A stretch of DNA of 64,000 nt from Gemmatimonadota bacterium (GTDB taxonomy: Bacteria; JAAXHH01), in assembly GCA_009841265.1 (NCBI GenBank), contig VXMB01000009.1:479911-543910 (forward strand), in the 5' to 3' direction. Under the pieces are notes generated by a model. It did not search any database. It was not told the DNA's origin and worked only from the letters and a program-made list of their open reading frames with translations. The stretch's first letter is position 1; each line of letters begins with the position of its first letter. The translations under genes and the position numbers were made by a program. Positions 54,395 through 62,601 of this stretch are shown here, in pieces.

Positions 54395-54670
54395 TTATTT
54401 CGTCTGAGGGGGACGGTATCCCGGCGGCATTTCAGCGCCTTCGCCAAAGAAGAACTCTTCCAGGTGCCGGTCGTAGACTTCCTGCCCCTCTGTCGTGGCG
54501 AGATTCAGGCGGTACTCGTTGATGACCATGACCGAATAGTTGATCCACATCTGCCAGGCCTGTTTGGAAATGTTATCGTAGATGCGCTGGCCGAGTTCGT
54601 TGGGGAAGGGGACGAAATCGAGTCCTTCGAGTTCTTCTTTGAGCTTGGCGCAGTGGACCATGCGGGCCAT
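54395..54670 (-). CDS. yggX: Fe(2+)-trafficking / oxidative damage protection protein
   Basis: The 91-residue protein starts behind AGGAGG six bases upstream of ATG 54670. It follows YggX throughout: MVHCAKLKEELEGLDFVPFP with the conserved Cys at position 7, NELGQRIYDNISKQAWQMW, and the ending PPGYRPPQTK. YggX protects iron-sulfur clusters from oxidative damage and is linked to iron handling. The radical SAM selenoprotein starts 30 bp downstream on the same strand, so an iron-sulfur theme is shared. Confidence 0.93.
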   Translation of the reverse strand: MARMVHCAKLKEELEGLDFVPFPNELGQRIYDNISKQAWQMWINYSVMVINEYRLNLATTEGQEVYDRHLEEFFFGEGAEMPPGYRPPQTK

Positions 54671-54728
54671 GCCGGACCTCCTCGTAACGGGCGTAGTCTT
54701 CTATGATCAAATGCCGGTTGGTTTCGCT

Positions 54729-54742
54729 TGTGTTACAACACA
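54729..54742. promoter_or_regulatory. 14-bp palindrome over the yggX transcription start
   Basis: TGTGTT and AACACA are inverted arms around AC. The predicted start of transcription (about 54739, minus) falls inside the palindrome, directly after the -10 element. This is a classical position for a repressor site. Confidence 0.55.
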
Positions 54743-54745
54743 GGC

Positions 54746-54774
54746 TATATACCCGCCCGCCCCTGGTTTGTCAA
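54746..54774 (-). promoter_or_regulatory. Near-consensus promoter of the yggX-selenoprotein pair
   Basis: On the minus strand TTGACA (54774-54769), a 17-bp spacer and TATATA (54751-54746). The leader to ATG 54670 is about 69 nt. No other good promoter is seen before the radical SAM gene, so both genes likely use this one. Confidence 0.72.
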
Positions 54775-54888
54775 GTTGACCGTGGCCGTTTCCCGGCATC
54801 GAAGCGCAGCGCCCCGTCTCGAAGCTTAGGTCCCGGGCGGGGAACCTGCCTTCTCGCCCGGATCCTCCGCGTTCCTTCGATGGCCGCC

Positions 54889-56409
54889 TCAGTCCTCGAT
54901 ATACTGCGACAGTACCGCGTCCATGGCGGCGTTGCCGCTGGGATAGCGTCCTTCCGGAACGCCGAGACCGTGGTCGAGCAGCAGGCCGAGGGCGGCAGGA
55001 TACCCGCCGTTATCCCGATTCCACTGGCAGTGCATCACGGCGTGGACCGTGTCCTGGAAATACCCGCCGATGGGCTCGGTGGAGGCGCCCCGCCGGAGGA
55101 GGAAGTCGACCATCTCGGGATTCCCCTTGCACAGGGCCCAGTACAGGGGTGTGGCCTCCATCCAGCCCCGGGCGTCAATCGGCCAGCCCAGGTCCGCCAT
55201 GAGACGGACCGCGGTCCAGTTGTCCACCTGGGCCACGTGGCTGATCAGGGTTTTGTCGTCGTCGTTCAATTGGTTCAGGTGACGACTTCTAAGCCTCTGC
55301 ACGACTTCGAGATCCGTGTTCGCACACGCAATCACGAACCGGTCATATTCGGAGGTAGGGGACGGCTCGGCGCCATGCTGCCTGAGGAGTTCGGCCACAT
55401 CGCGTCGGCCGAGGCGACGCGCAAAGTCGAGCGGCGTCCACCCGACGATCCCGAGCGCCGTGCTCTTACCTGTCGAGGTGCGCGCATTGGGGTCCGCGCC
55501 GGCCACCAGGAGCGCGCCGATCACTTCTACCGTGTTGTTTCGCTTTACGGCCCAGTGCAGGGACGTTTCCCCGTCGGCGGGATGGATGGCGTTGGGATCG
55601 GCGCCCTGGTCGAGAAACCACCGAATGCCCTCGGTCCAGTTCATGTCCATGACATGCTTGATGCAGTAGGAAACCGCTTCCGCGTCCAACCCGTTCGCGG
55701 CGACCGTATCCAGCAGTTCCAGGTTGAACTTCTCGCAGGCGTGGTACAGGGACTCGTTGTCGTTGGGGTCGGCGCCCGCGTCCACCAGCACCCGGGCCGC
55801 CGGCACGCAGTTGTTTTCCACGCATCCGTAGAGGGCCGACTCCTTCCAGTCGTCATCGTTCACCCAGTAGCTGTCCGGGTCGGCACCGTGCCGCAGCAGC
55901 AGTTCCAGGATGCGGACCATGGCGTCGGCGCGTTCGGTCAGATAGCAGGACCATGTCGCATGTAGGATCGGGGTCCAGTCTCTCGGGCCGCCCTTTGTCG
56001 TGGCCGTGGTAGGATCAGTCGCCAGCATGTCTGTGACGGCATCCAGGTCCCCGGCGGCGCAGGCGGCGTGGATATCCCCCCGGGTGAGTTCCGGTGACGA
56101 TTCGAGCACGGCCTCGGCGCGTTTCCGATCGCCCCATAACCAGGCCGAGGACAGGAACATCTCCCGTTTCTCGTCCAGGTTCCCGGCAGCGATTTCGAGG
56201 TGGATCTTCAGGTGGGGCCAGGATCTGAACCCATGTTCCCGGGCGATGGCATGATAGGCGTCCGACAGCACGACGCGGTCGCGCCGCGCGCCGGTGGCCG
56301 ACCGGATTCTGTCGACGGCGCCTTCTTTGCCGCTGCGCGCGGACTTCAGCAGCGTTTTCGCCTGCAGCCTGAGATGGCGTATATCGGGATGGGAAGGCAG
56401 GGACGGCAT
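54889..56409 (-). CDS. Ankyrin-repeat protein with N-terminal HGFRSW module
   Basis: I choose ATG 56409 behind AAGGAGG (506 residues); longer reading upstream lacks a site. The first 75 residues form a helical module containing AYHAIAREHGFRSWPHLKIH. About ten ankyrin units follow, for example LLLRHGADPDS, LVDAGADPNDN, FLDQGADPNAIHPADGETSL and LLVAGADPNART. No signal or membrane helix is visible. Ankyrin repeats bind proteins; partners are unknown. It has a promoter at 56562-56590 and is divergent from the AraC gene. Confidence 0.88.
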   Translation of the reverse strand: MPSLPSHPDIRHLRLQAKTLLKSARSGKEGAVDRIRSATGARRDRVVLSDAYHAIAREHGFRSWPHLKIHLEIAAGNLDEKREMFLSSAWLWGDRKRAEAVLESSPELTRGDIHAACAAGDLDAVTDMLATDPTTATTKGGPRDWTPILHATWSCYLTERADAMVRILELLLRHGADPDSYWVNDDDWKESALYGCVENNCVPAARVLVDAGADPNDNESLYHACEKFNLELLDTVAANGLDAEAVSYCIKHVMDMNWTEGIRWFLDQGADPNAIHPADGETSLHWAVKRNNTVEVIGALLVAGADPNARTSTGKSTALGIVGWTPLDFARRLGRRDVAELLRQHGAEPSPTSEYDRFVIACANTDLEVVQRLRSRHLNQLNDDDKTLISHVAQVDNWTAVRLMADLGWPIDARGWMEATPLYWALCKGNPEMVDFLLRRGASTEPIGGYFQDTVHAVMHCQWNRDNGGYPAALGLLLDHGLGVPEGRYPSGNAAMDAVLSQYIED

Positions 56410-56561
56410 GGAACCTCCTTCGCGCGGCCATGAGACCGCCGGAACACCCGTGTGTCCGCCGTACGGGCAGGAAGAAGGTTGCCAGTACAGATGGGAACCA
56501 ACGCAGGTGAACTTGTGTTCTTTCCGCGGACGGGCGGCGTCCTGCACACACCGGTCATGGA

Positions 56562-56590
56562 ATGGTACAGGCGCCTTGCGGTTGCGTCAA
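56562..56590 (-). promoter_or_regulatory. Probable promoter of the first ankyrin gene
   Basis: Minus strand TTGACG (56590-56585), a 17-bp spacer and TACCAT (56567-56562). The leader to ATG 56409 is about 145 nt. The AraC promoter begins 16 bp away on the other strand. Confidence 0.5.
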
Positions 56591-56605
56591 GGGAAAGCGT
56601 CCGGC

Positions 56606-56634
56606 TTGACGGAGGCCGCTTTTCCTGTTACCTA
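56606..56634 (+). promoter_or_regulatory. Possible promoter of the AraC-type gene
   Basis: TTGACG (56606-56611), a 17-bp spacer and TACCTA (56629-56634). The predicted start at about 56641 leaves only a few bases before ATG 56646, which has no ribosome binding site. A leaderless message is possible. Confidence 0.4.
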
Positions 56635-56645
56635 TCGCATCAGTC

Positions 56646-57488
56646 ATGATCTATCGGGAATTCGAAACGCACGCCGTTCTCGCGCCTTACGTTCAACTCG
56701 TATGGATGATGGAGTCCGAGCACGAGGACGACCACGCGCCCAGGTCGCTCATCGTTCCGGACGGCATAGTGGAGATCGTCTTCCATTACGGCGATCCGTG
56801 GATCACGACGGTGGCGGGCGGGAGGCGATTGGTCCAGCCGCGGAGCTTCGCGGTCTCCCAGATGCGCAAGTATATCGAAATCGAGTCCAACGGCCGGACC
56901 GGCTTCGTGTCGGTGCGCTTCTATCCGTGGGGCGCCTACCACTTTTTCGACAACCCAGTTCACAGTTTTCTGGATGATATGGTGAGCACGGCGGCCCTAT
57001 GGCCGGTGCATTACGAGGAAATGACGGAGAAACTACACGTGGCGGCAGGCGGCGCGGGCGTTGCGAGCAGCACGGGCGGTGCAGACGGCGCGGGCCTCGC
57101 CTCTGTCGTGCAGGGGTTCCTGCTGGACCGACTGGAGGAGCATTACAAGGATGACGTAGCGCTAGACGAGGCGGTCAAGCTCATCCGGTCCACGGGCGGG
57201 CAACTGTCTGTCGAAGAGGTCGGTGAACGCGTCGGTCTCTCAAGAAAGCAGTTGGAAAGGAAGTTCGTGGCTACGGTCGGCACGACGCCGAAGACCTTCG
57301 CCCGCATCAGCCGGTTTCTAAACATCTGCCATCATCTGGACAGGTACCGGGACAGTACGCTGACCCGACTGGCCCACGAATGCGGGTACTTCGACCAGGC
57401 CCATTTCATCCGGGAATTCAATGCCTTTACCGGGTTTACCCCGAAGGCGTTCTTCGCTAAAAACAACGTGAAATTCGCGGAACTTTAG
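56646..57488 (+). CDS. AraC family transcriptional regulator
   Basis: The 280-residue protein has an N-terminal ligand-type domain (1-125; YREFETHAVLAPYVQLVWMM, LIVPDGIVEIVFHYGDPW) of the DUF6597 kind. After an Ala/Gly-rich linker comes an AraC DNA-binding domain (about 175-275) with SVEEVGERVGLSRKQLERKF and LTRLAHECGYFDQAHFIREF as the two helix-turn-helix motifs. It may control the VOC and membrane-protein genes downstream or its divergent ankyrin neighbour. No inducer can be named. Confidence 0.92.
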   Translation: MIYREFETHAVLAPYVQLVWMMESEHEDDHAPRSLIVPDGIVEIVFHYGDPWITTVAGGRRLVQPRSFAVSQMRKYIEIESNGRTGFVSVRFYPWGAYHFFDNPVHSFLDDMVSTAALWPVHYEEMTEKLHVAAGGAGVASSTGGADGAGLASVVQGFLLDRLEEHYKDDVALDEAVKLIRSTGGQLSVEEVGERVGLSRKQLERKFVATVGTTPKTFARISRFLNICHHLDRYRDSTLTRLAHECGYFDQAHFIREFNAFTGFTPKAFFAKNNVKFAEL

Positions 57489-57559
57489 GTTTGTGTCTCA
57501 TTTTTACAATTATATCACACCACACTTTGTATCTTTAGTCATGAAAGTATCCTGACGTC

Positions 57560-57613
57560 GGCGAACCCGCCATCCGCGCGGCGGCCTGGCGAACCCGCCA
57601 CCCGCTCGGTGGC
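57560..57613 (+). repeat. Two 26-bp direct repeats with hairpin potential (REP-like)
   Basis: Copies at 57560-57585 and 57588-57613 differ at three positions and have a 28-bp period. Each begins GGCGAACCCGCC, itself an inverted GGCG/CGCC, and the second copy continues into a GCCACC/GGTGGC hairpin. They lie between the AraC gene and the ribosome binding site of the VOC gene. They may act as a terminator or be members of a dispersed repeat family. Confidence 0.8.
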
Positions 57614-57633
57614 TTACCGTAAGGAGACCTATC

Positions 57634-58059
57634 GTGAAACTGGTACCCTATCTGGCATTTAACGGTCAATGCGAGGAGGCACTCGAGTTTTACCGGAACT
57701 GTCTGGGCGGTTCAGTCGTGAATCTGAGTCACTACAGCAAAGACCAGGACATCGGCATGGATATCCCCGACCACATGGTGGGAAAGGCCATGCACATGTC
57801 CATCCAGTTCGGAGACAACATGCTCATGGGTTCGGACCATATTGAAACGGTCCCTTCGGACACCAACATCTCGCTTTCGATCGACTTCGCGAGCGTGGAT
57901 GAACAGGAGCAGGCATTCAACGCCATGTCCGCCGGCGGCGAGGTGACCATGCCGTTGCAGGATACCTTCTGGGGTGCTCGTTTCGGAATGATCACGGACA
58001 AATTCGGCACAAACTGGATGTTCAATTGTCACCTGGATACACAGGAGCAGCCGTCATGA
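57634..58059 (+). CDS. PhnB-like VOC protein
   Basis: The 141-residue protein starts behind AAGGAG. It has the PhnB/3-demethylubiquinone-methyltransferase-like VOC pattern: LVPYLAFNGQCEEALEFYRN, GKAMHMSIQFGDNMLMGSD, ISLSIDFASVDEQEQAFNAM and the closing WGARFGMITDKFGTNWMFNC. These domains bind small ligands or metals; enzymatic function of this subgroup is generally unknown. Its stop overlaps the next start as ATGA. Confidence 0.9.
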   Translation: MKLVPYLAFNGQCEEALEFYRNCLGGSVVNLSHYSKDQDIGMDIPDHMVGKAMHMSIQFGDNMLMGSDHIETVPSDTNISLSIDFASVDEQEQAFNAMSAGGEVTMPLQDTFWGARFGMITDKFGTNWMFNCHLDTQEQPS

Positions 58060-58382
58060 AGCGCGTACCATTGGGATTGATCGCCGGCGCGGTGCTTGGT
58101 CTGCTGGACGGGCTGTCCGCGTTCCTGATTCCCGAGGCACAGGGCATGATGACCGAAATCATCGTGTGGGGAACGGCGAAGGGCCTGGTCACGGGTCTGC
58201 TGGTCGGCATGATCGCGTGCAGAATCGATGGGGTAGGCAAGAACGTGCTGGCCGGCGGCGCGGTGGGTGCGGTGCTTTCTCTGCTCGCGGCGGTCTCCAC
58301 GGGATCCTACGTCGAGATCGTGCCTCCGGGGATCGTCGTCGGTTTGCTGGCGGGCCTGGTCGTATCGAAATGGGGAAAGTGA
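58056..58382 (+). CDS. Small integral membrane protein
   Basis: From ATG 58056 the protein has 108 residues, with AGGAG eight bases upstream and a 4-bp overlap with the VOC stop. Four hydrophobic segments are visible, for example GLIAGAVLGLLDGLSAFLI, GLVTGLLVGMIACRI, VLAGGAVGAVLSLLAA and GIVVGLLAGLVVSKWGK, all rich in Gly, Ala and Leu. It resembles small glycine-zipper-like membrane proteins found beside AraC/VOC genes. Function unknown. Confidence 0.75.
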   Translation: MKRVPLGLIAGAVLGLLDGLSAFLIPEAQGMMTEIIVWGTAKGLVTGLLVGMIACRIDGVGKNVLAGGAVGAVLSLLAAVSTGSYVEIVPPGIVVGLLAGLVVSKWGK

Positions 58383-58447
58383 TCCCGGGAAACGGTTGAG
58401 GATTCATCGGGATGGGCGTCATGCTATCCGGCGCGGCGGGTGCCGAT

Positions 58448-60277
58448 TCAGGTCCCCGGGCGGTCCTTCGGCGCGTCCGCGACGTCTGATTCCACGCCCC
58501 CGTATCCGCGCAGCAATTCGGCCAGGTCGTCCCTTCGACTCAAACCGGCAAGACGCTCCAGCCTGTCGAGCGGTGTCAGGCCCGCGTTGTTTCTGGCATT
58601 GACATCGGCTCCGTGCGTTACGAGCAGCCGGAGTATCTCCTCTGTATCCTCCATCCGGTTATCCACGTCGAGACCGTGCAGCGGCGTGTTCTCCGCGTCG
58701 TCCCGTTCGCGGGCGCAGGCGGGGTCATGCTCCAGTAGCTCCCGAACGCGGACCAGCAGATCCGATTTTACGGCCCGGTGTATCCCGGCAAACGGTGCCA
58801 GATAGTCGACCACGTGGTCCTGCTGGTAGTGGCTGGCATGGCCGATTGCCTCGATGCCGTGTCCCCCGTCCCGTTGTGACGCATCGACCCCCAGTTCGAC
58901 CAGCAGCTTGATCATGTCCAGGTGGCCGTACCGGGCTGCTTCGTGCATTCCGCAGGCATTCAAGTCGAACCCCAGTTCGGCCATCAGCCGGACCGCGTCC
59001 CCGTTGTCCGATCCAATGGCGTTCTCCATGAGCGCGTTACCGCGATCTCCGAGTTTTTCGACAAGCAATGGATCGCGGGTCAGCAACGTGCGTGCCCGGT
59101 CCCGGTCTCCGCTGATGCATGCACCCGCGAACCGGTCCAGGTCGTCCAGCGGGATCGACCTCGCGCCGCGGGCTGCCAGATACTCGGCGATGGCCTCATT
59201 CCCGTGATAGATGGCTTCGCCGTAAGGGGATCGCGCATCAGGACGGTGAGAAGGCTGGTTAACGTCTGCCCCGTTCTCCACCAGCAGGCGTATCCGGTCC
59301 GGATAGTTCCACCGGGCGGCCCACTGCAGTTGATAGGCCAGCATGTCAGCCGGACTGCTCACCCAGCCCCTAGATTGCTCGCCCAGTGACCGGTGCCAGG
59401 GCCGTTTCCCTTCCTTTCCCAGTCCGTGGGCGAACAGGAACCTCAGGTGCACGTCGTCACGGCTGAACATCCGGTTGTAGAGCGTCTGAGCGTCGTTAGG
59501 ATCGGCGCCGGCCGCGATCAGGATCTCCGCCAGGTCGTAGCAGTTCCGGTGTGGCGGGCACCTTGCCGGACCGTTTTCCCCCTCGCCGAATACACCGGTC
59601 AGGACGGTGTAAGGACAGGGGAAACCGGCCCAAAGATAGCCCGCGTTCGGGTCGGCGTCGTGGGCGAGCAGCAACCGGACTACTTCGACGGCCGCAGGTT
59701 CCGATGTCTTCGGTTCCAGACGGGAAAACGCCACGTAGAGCAGCGGTTCCCAGCCATGGGGGCCGCCCGGAGTCTTCGCAAGTCCGGGGCTTGCTTCCAG
59801 AAAAGCGGCTAAGGCGGAAAGGTCACCGGCCGCGGCGGCGGCGTAGATACTCATCCGGGAAAGTTCCGGATGGGCGTCCAGCATGCTCCGGGCCCTTGCC
59901 CACCTCGACGGGTGGTCCTGGGCGCCCTGGGTCAGACAGGCGAGACGAAGGAAATCGTCGGCGAATCCGGCGCCGTCACACGGTTTCGACGGCGTGGGTT
60001 CCACGTTGGGGCTGCGTGTGAAGTCTTCGACCGTGCGGAAGTATCGTTCGACCCGGCTCCAGTCCGGGAACCCGTAGCTTCGGGCCACGGCGTCGCGGGC
60101 GTCCTGCAGGGTGAGGGTGGGCGGATCCGGGTTGGGCTGGTTCCGGGCCGTCTTACCCTGTGCTGCTTCCGCCCCGGTCCGGTGTGCCTCGAACAACTCG
60201 CGGGCTTCGCCGGCGATATCGTTCAGGGTGACCGGGTACGGCCATGGTTTTGTAGGGAGTGGATCCAATTCTGGCAT
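58448..60277 (-). CDS. Large ankyrin-repeat protein with N-terminal YGFPDW module
   Basis: I start at ATG 60277 (609 residues), since the upstream extension reads through the end region of the next gene. The N-terminal module (about 1-85) contains ARDAVARSYGFPDWSRVERY. Ankyrin units follow to the end, such as LLLAHDADPNAG, LIAAGADPNDAQT, LLVENGADVNQPSHRP, LLVELGVDASQRDGG and LLVTHGADVNARNNAGLTPL. It is probably cytoplasmic. It lies 50 bp after the next ankyrin gene on the same strand and was probably produced by duplication and divergence. Confidence 0.87.
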   Translation of the reverse strand: MPELDPLPTKPWPYPVTLNDIAGEARELFEAHRTGAEAAQGKTARNQPNPDPPTLTLQDARDAVARSYGFPDWSRVERYFRTVEDFTRSPNVEPTPSKPCDGAGFADDFLRLACLTQGAQDHPSRWARARSMLDAHPELSRMSIYAAAAAGDLSALAAFLEASPGLAKTPGGPHGWEPLLYVAFSRLEPKTSEPAAVEVVRLLLAHDADPNAGYLWAGFPCPYTVLTGVFGEGENGPARCPPHRNCYDLAEILIAAGADPNDAQTLYNRMFSRDDVHLRFLFAHGLGKEGKRPWHRSLGEQSRGWVSSPADMLAYQLQWAARWNYPDRIRLLVENGADVNQPSHRPDARSPYGEAIYHGNEAIAEYLAARGARSIPLDDLDRFAGACISGDRDRARTLLTRDPLLVEKLGDRGNALMENAIGSDNGDAVRLMAELGFDLNACGMHEAARYGHLDMIKLLVELGVDASQRDGGHGIEAIGHASHYQQDHVVDYLAPFAGIHRAVKSDLLVRVRELLEHDPACARERDDAENTPLHGLDVDNRMEDTEEILRLLVTHGADVNARNNAGLTPLDRLERLAGLSRRDDLAELLRGYGGVESDVADAPKDRPGT

Positions 60278-60327
60278 GCTGCTTATTCTCGGGTTCGGAT
60301 CGGCCGCCCGCGGCCTGCGGGTACGGT

Positions 60328-61551
60328 TCAGCCACCCGCCTCCGTGACGCGTCGAAGCGCGTCCTGGTTGACGAGATCGGGATAGGCGAATCTCCGGGCG
60401 TACTCGGCCGCCGTCACATCCCTCCACGTGTATTCCCCGCCCTCCGGCGTCGGTTTGCGAAGGGACGCGCGCACCGCCAGGTCGGCTCCGTGTTCCAGGA
60501 GCAGGTCCGCCATGTCTGTGAAGTTGCGTGGTACGTGAAGAGAAGCCATGGCATGGAATAGCGGCGTCCAGCCCCCGTATCCCTCGTCGTCGGTCCCCAC
60601 GGGCGCATTGACGTCGGCGCCTTGTTCAAGCAGCCATCCGGTCATTTCCACGTCGCAGAACTCGACCGCCATGTGAAGCAGCGTTACGCCGCCGGCCAAA
60701 GGGGTCGCACAGGCGTAAGGAGCGGGATGCCTGATCCCGAAGTCCGATGGAAAGATTTCCTCCGAGCTGAACAGCCTCTCGAGCATGTGAGGATCGCCGT
60801 CCAGGTGCCACTCGAGACCGTCCCTGTCCCGGAGATGCAGCGCCATGGGCGGCGTGTCCGGCAACATGATGCCCGCCTGCTTAAGGACGCGCAGGCACGC
60901 GGCTTTGTCGACAGGTCGTCTTTCATTCGTCGCCAGGACCATCCCGGCGTTTTCCGGCGTGAGCGTACCGCCCGCCGAAGCCAGGCGGTCCAGCATCGCC
61001 GGCGCCAACGTCATGCAGGGATAGTCGATCACCCGGTACGGTACACCGGAGGGCGAGGTCGTCGACGCGTCGGGGTTTGCGCCGCAGTCGAGCAGCAAGT
61101 CGACGGCAGGGAGGTTCCGATCGAAGCACGCCGCCGCCCGCAACGCCTTCTCCTCCCCTTCGTGTACATCCGCTCCGGCATCGATCAGGGTCTTCATGAC
61201 CCCGGTCCTGCCGAAAAAGGCGGCATAGGCCAGCGGCCGGTAACCGTTGTGCCGGCGCCGTTTTATCCAGTGCCCTTCCCGGTGTATCAGTCCGGGATCG
61301 TCCCGCAGCAACAGCCTCAACCGATCGGTATCGTCCGCCTGGATCGCCCGTTCGAGTGCCCCCATGGCGCCGATCGACCCGACGTAGGACGCTAGTTTCG
61401 ACCAACTGGGAAATCCGTACCGCGCGGCGATCTGCTGCCGTGCATCGGACAGCGATGGGCAGGAACCTTCCTCGAGAAGGCCTTCAGCCTCCGCTTCCAG
61501 CCGATCCAGGTCGGGGTGATCGGGAAGTTGTACTATGACTGTATCGGCCAT
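60328..61551 (-). CDS. Ankyrin-repeat protein with N-terminal YGFPSW module
   Basis: The 407-residue protein begins MADTVIVQLPDHPDLDRLEA, and residues 36-56 contain ARQQIAARYGFPSWSKLASY. Ankyrin units follow: GYRPLAYAAFFGRTGVMKTL, LIDAGADVHEGEE, LLDCGANPDAST, LLEQGADVNAPVGTDD and LLEHGADLAVRAS. The units are spaced irregularly and the central part is degenerate. No catalytic motif is evident. It is divergent from the nucleotidyltransferase gene and followed by another ankyrin gene. Confidence 0.87.
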   Translation of the reverse strand: MADTVIVQLPDHPDLDRLEAEAEGLLEEGSCPSLSDARQQIAARYGFPSWSKLASYVGSIGAMGALERAIQADDTDRLRLLLRDDPGLIHREGHWIKRRRHNGYRPLAYAAFFGRTGVMKTLIDAGADVHEGEEKALRAAACFDRNLPAVDLLLDCGANPDASTTSPSGVPYRVIDYPCMTLAPAMLDRLASAGGTLTPENAGMVLATNERRPVDKAACLRVLKQAGIMLPDTPPMALHLRDRDGLEWHLDGDPHMLERLFSSEEIFPSDFGIRHPAPYACATPLAGGVTLLHMAVEFCDVEMTGWLLEQGADVNAPVGTDDEGYGGWTPLFHAMASLHVPRNFTDMADLLLEHGADLAVRASLRKPTPEGGEYTWRDVTAAEYARRFAYPDLVNQDALRRVTEAGG

Positions 61552-61642
61552 GCTTTCTCACTATTTACGCGATCATGCTTCCATTCCAACTTCAATAGGA
61601 CTACTGTCTATACGAATGTTTGTTCATCTTCCGGACACATGC

Positions 61643-61686
61643 GCGGTAATGTCCGGGGATTGTTCGGTATTGTGCGGTACGAATGT
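61643..61686 (+). repeat. Four short iterated motifs upstream of the nucleotidyltransferase gene
   Basis: Units resembling CGGTAnTGT occur four times with 10-13 bp period: GCGGTAATGT, CCGGGGATTGT, TCGGTATTGT and GCGGTACGAATGT. About one helical turn separates them, so a protein could bind them on one face. They end 34 bp before ATG 61721. Confidence 0.5.
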
Positions 61687-61720
61687 AATACGAAACCCTC
61701 CGCCGTAGACAGGGGTAGTC

Positions 61721-62590
61721 ATGGGTTTGGATTTCTCGTTTCTACCTGTTTTGCCCCAGGTGGAAACGCTCAAGCGAGTCGCACCTGAAATCTGGTCCAA
61801 CGAAGAGGTGCGGGCCATCTGGATCGAAGGCAGCTTCGGACAGGAGACCGCGGACCGGTACAGCGACGTGGACCTTCGGTTGGCGGTTCCCGTCGCGCGA
61901 TTCCGGAAATGGGAAACTCCCGATTTTACGGCGCTTTTCAAGGGCCTGTGTATCGCGCACCAAAGGCTTTTTCCGCAAGAAGAAGCGATCTTGCATCACG
62001 TTCTGCTCGAAACCGGCGAAATGTACGACCTCGGCATCCAGCGGATCGATCGGCTTGCCCTGCATGGCACCAGCCGCCTGCTTGGTTGCCGGGACCCCGC
62101 GCTGGCCGGGAGTTTCACGGAACCGGTCACTGTATCGGCCGCTGTATCGCCCGGATCGCCGGGTACGGATCCGGATCCCGGTACTGTAGGCCAGTTGATC
62201 GTCGATTTCTGGATTAACTCCAACAAACATCGCAAGGTGCTGTACCGCGGGCTCGATCCCATGGTCATCGTGGGGCTGCAGACCGAGCGCGCCATCCTGA
62301 TCCGGCTCTGGGCGATACACGCATCGGGACAGGATTTGGGTGCGGCGAAACCGACTATTCATACACTGACGCCCCAGATTCGGTCGATCGGGAAAACCGG
62401 GAGAAACGCACTGGAAGTCCTCGGAGCGCCGGTGCGAAACCGCACCGAACTGAAGGCGCTGATCGAACGGCATCGGGATGAGGTCGCCCGCGTCGGGCGT
62501 TCGCTGGCTGAGCAGTATACCTTCGCCTATCCCGAGGTCGTGGAAGCGACGGTCCGAGCCGGCTGGGAGGAGTTTCTTTCCACGGATTGA
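61721..62590 (+). CDS. Nucleotidyltransferase-fold protein
   Basis: The 289-residue protein starts at ATG 61721. The nucleotidyltransferase signature is VRAIWIEGSFGQETADRY followed by SDVDLRL (Gly-Ser and Asp-x-Asp), as in aminoglycoside adenylyl- and MNT-type enzymes. The rest is mainly helical, with a linker Pro/Gly/Asp stretch near 140-155. It could be a small-molecule adenylyltransferase or part of a toxin-antitoxin set, but no antitoxin partner is adjacent. It is flanked by ankyrin genes on the opposite strand. Substrate unknown. Confidence 0.8.
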   Translation: MGLDFSFLPVLPQVETLKRVAPEIWSNEEVRAIWIEGSFGQETADRYSDVDLRLAVPVARFRKWETPDFTALFKGLCIAHQRLFPQEEAILHHVLLETGEMYDLGIQRIDRLALHGTSRLLGCRDPALAGSFTEPVTVSAAVSPGSPGTDPDPGTVGQLIVDFWINSNKHRKVLYRGLDPMVIVGLQTERAILIRLWAIHASGQDLGAAKPTIHTLTPQIRSIGKTGRNALEVLGAPVRNRTELKALIERHRDEVARVGRSLAEQYTFAYPEVVEATVRAGWEEFLSTD

Positions 62591-62601
62591 TGACCCGTCG
62601 G

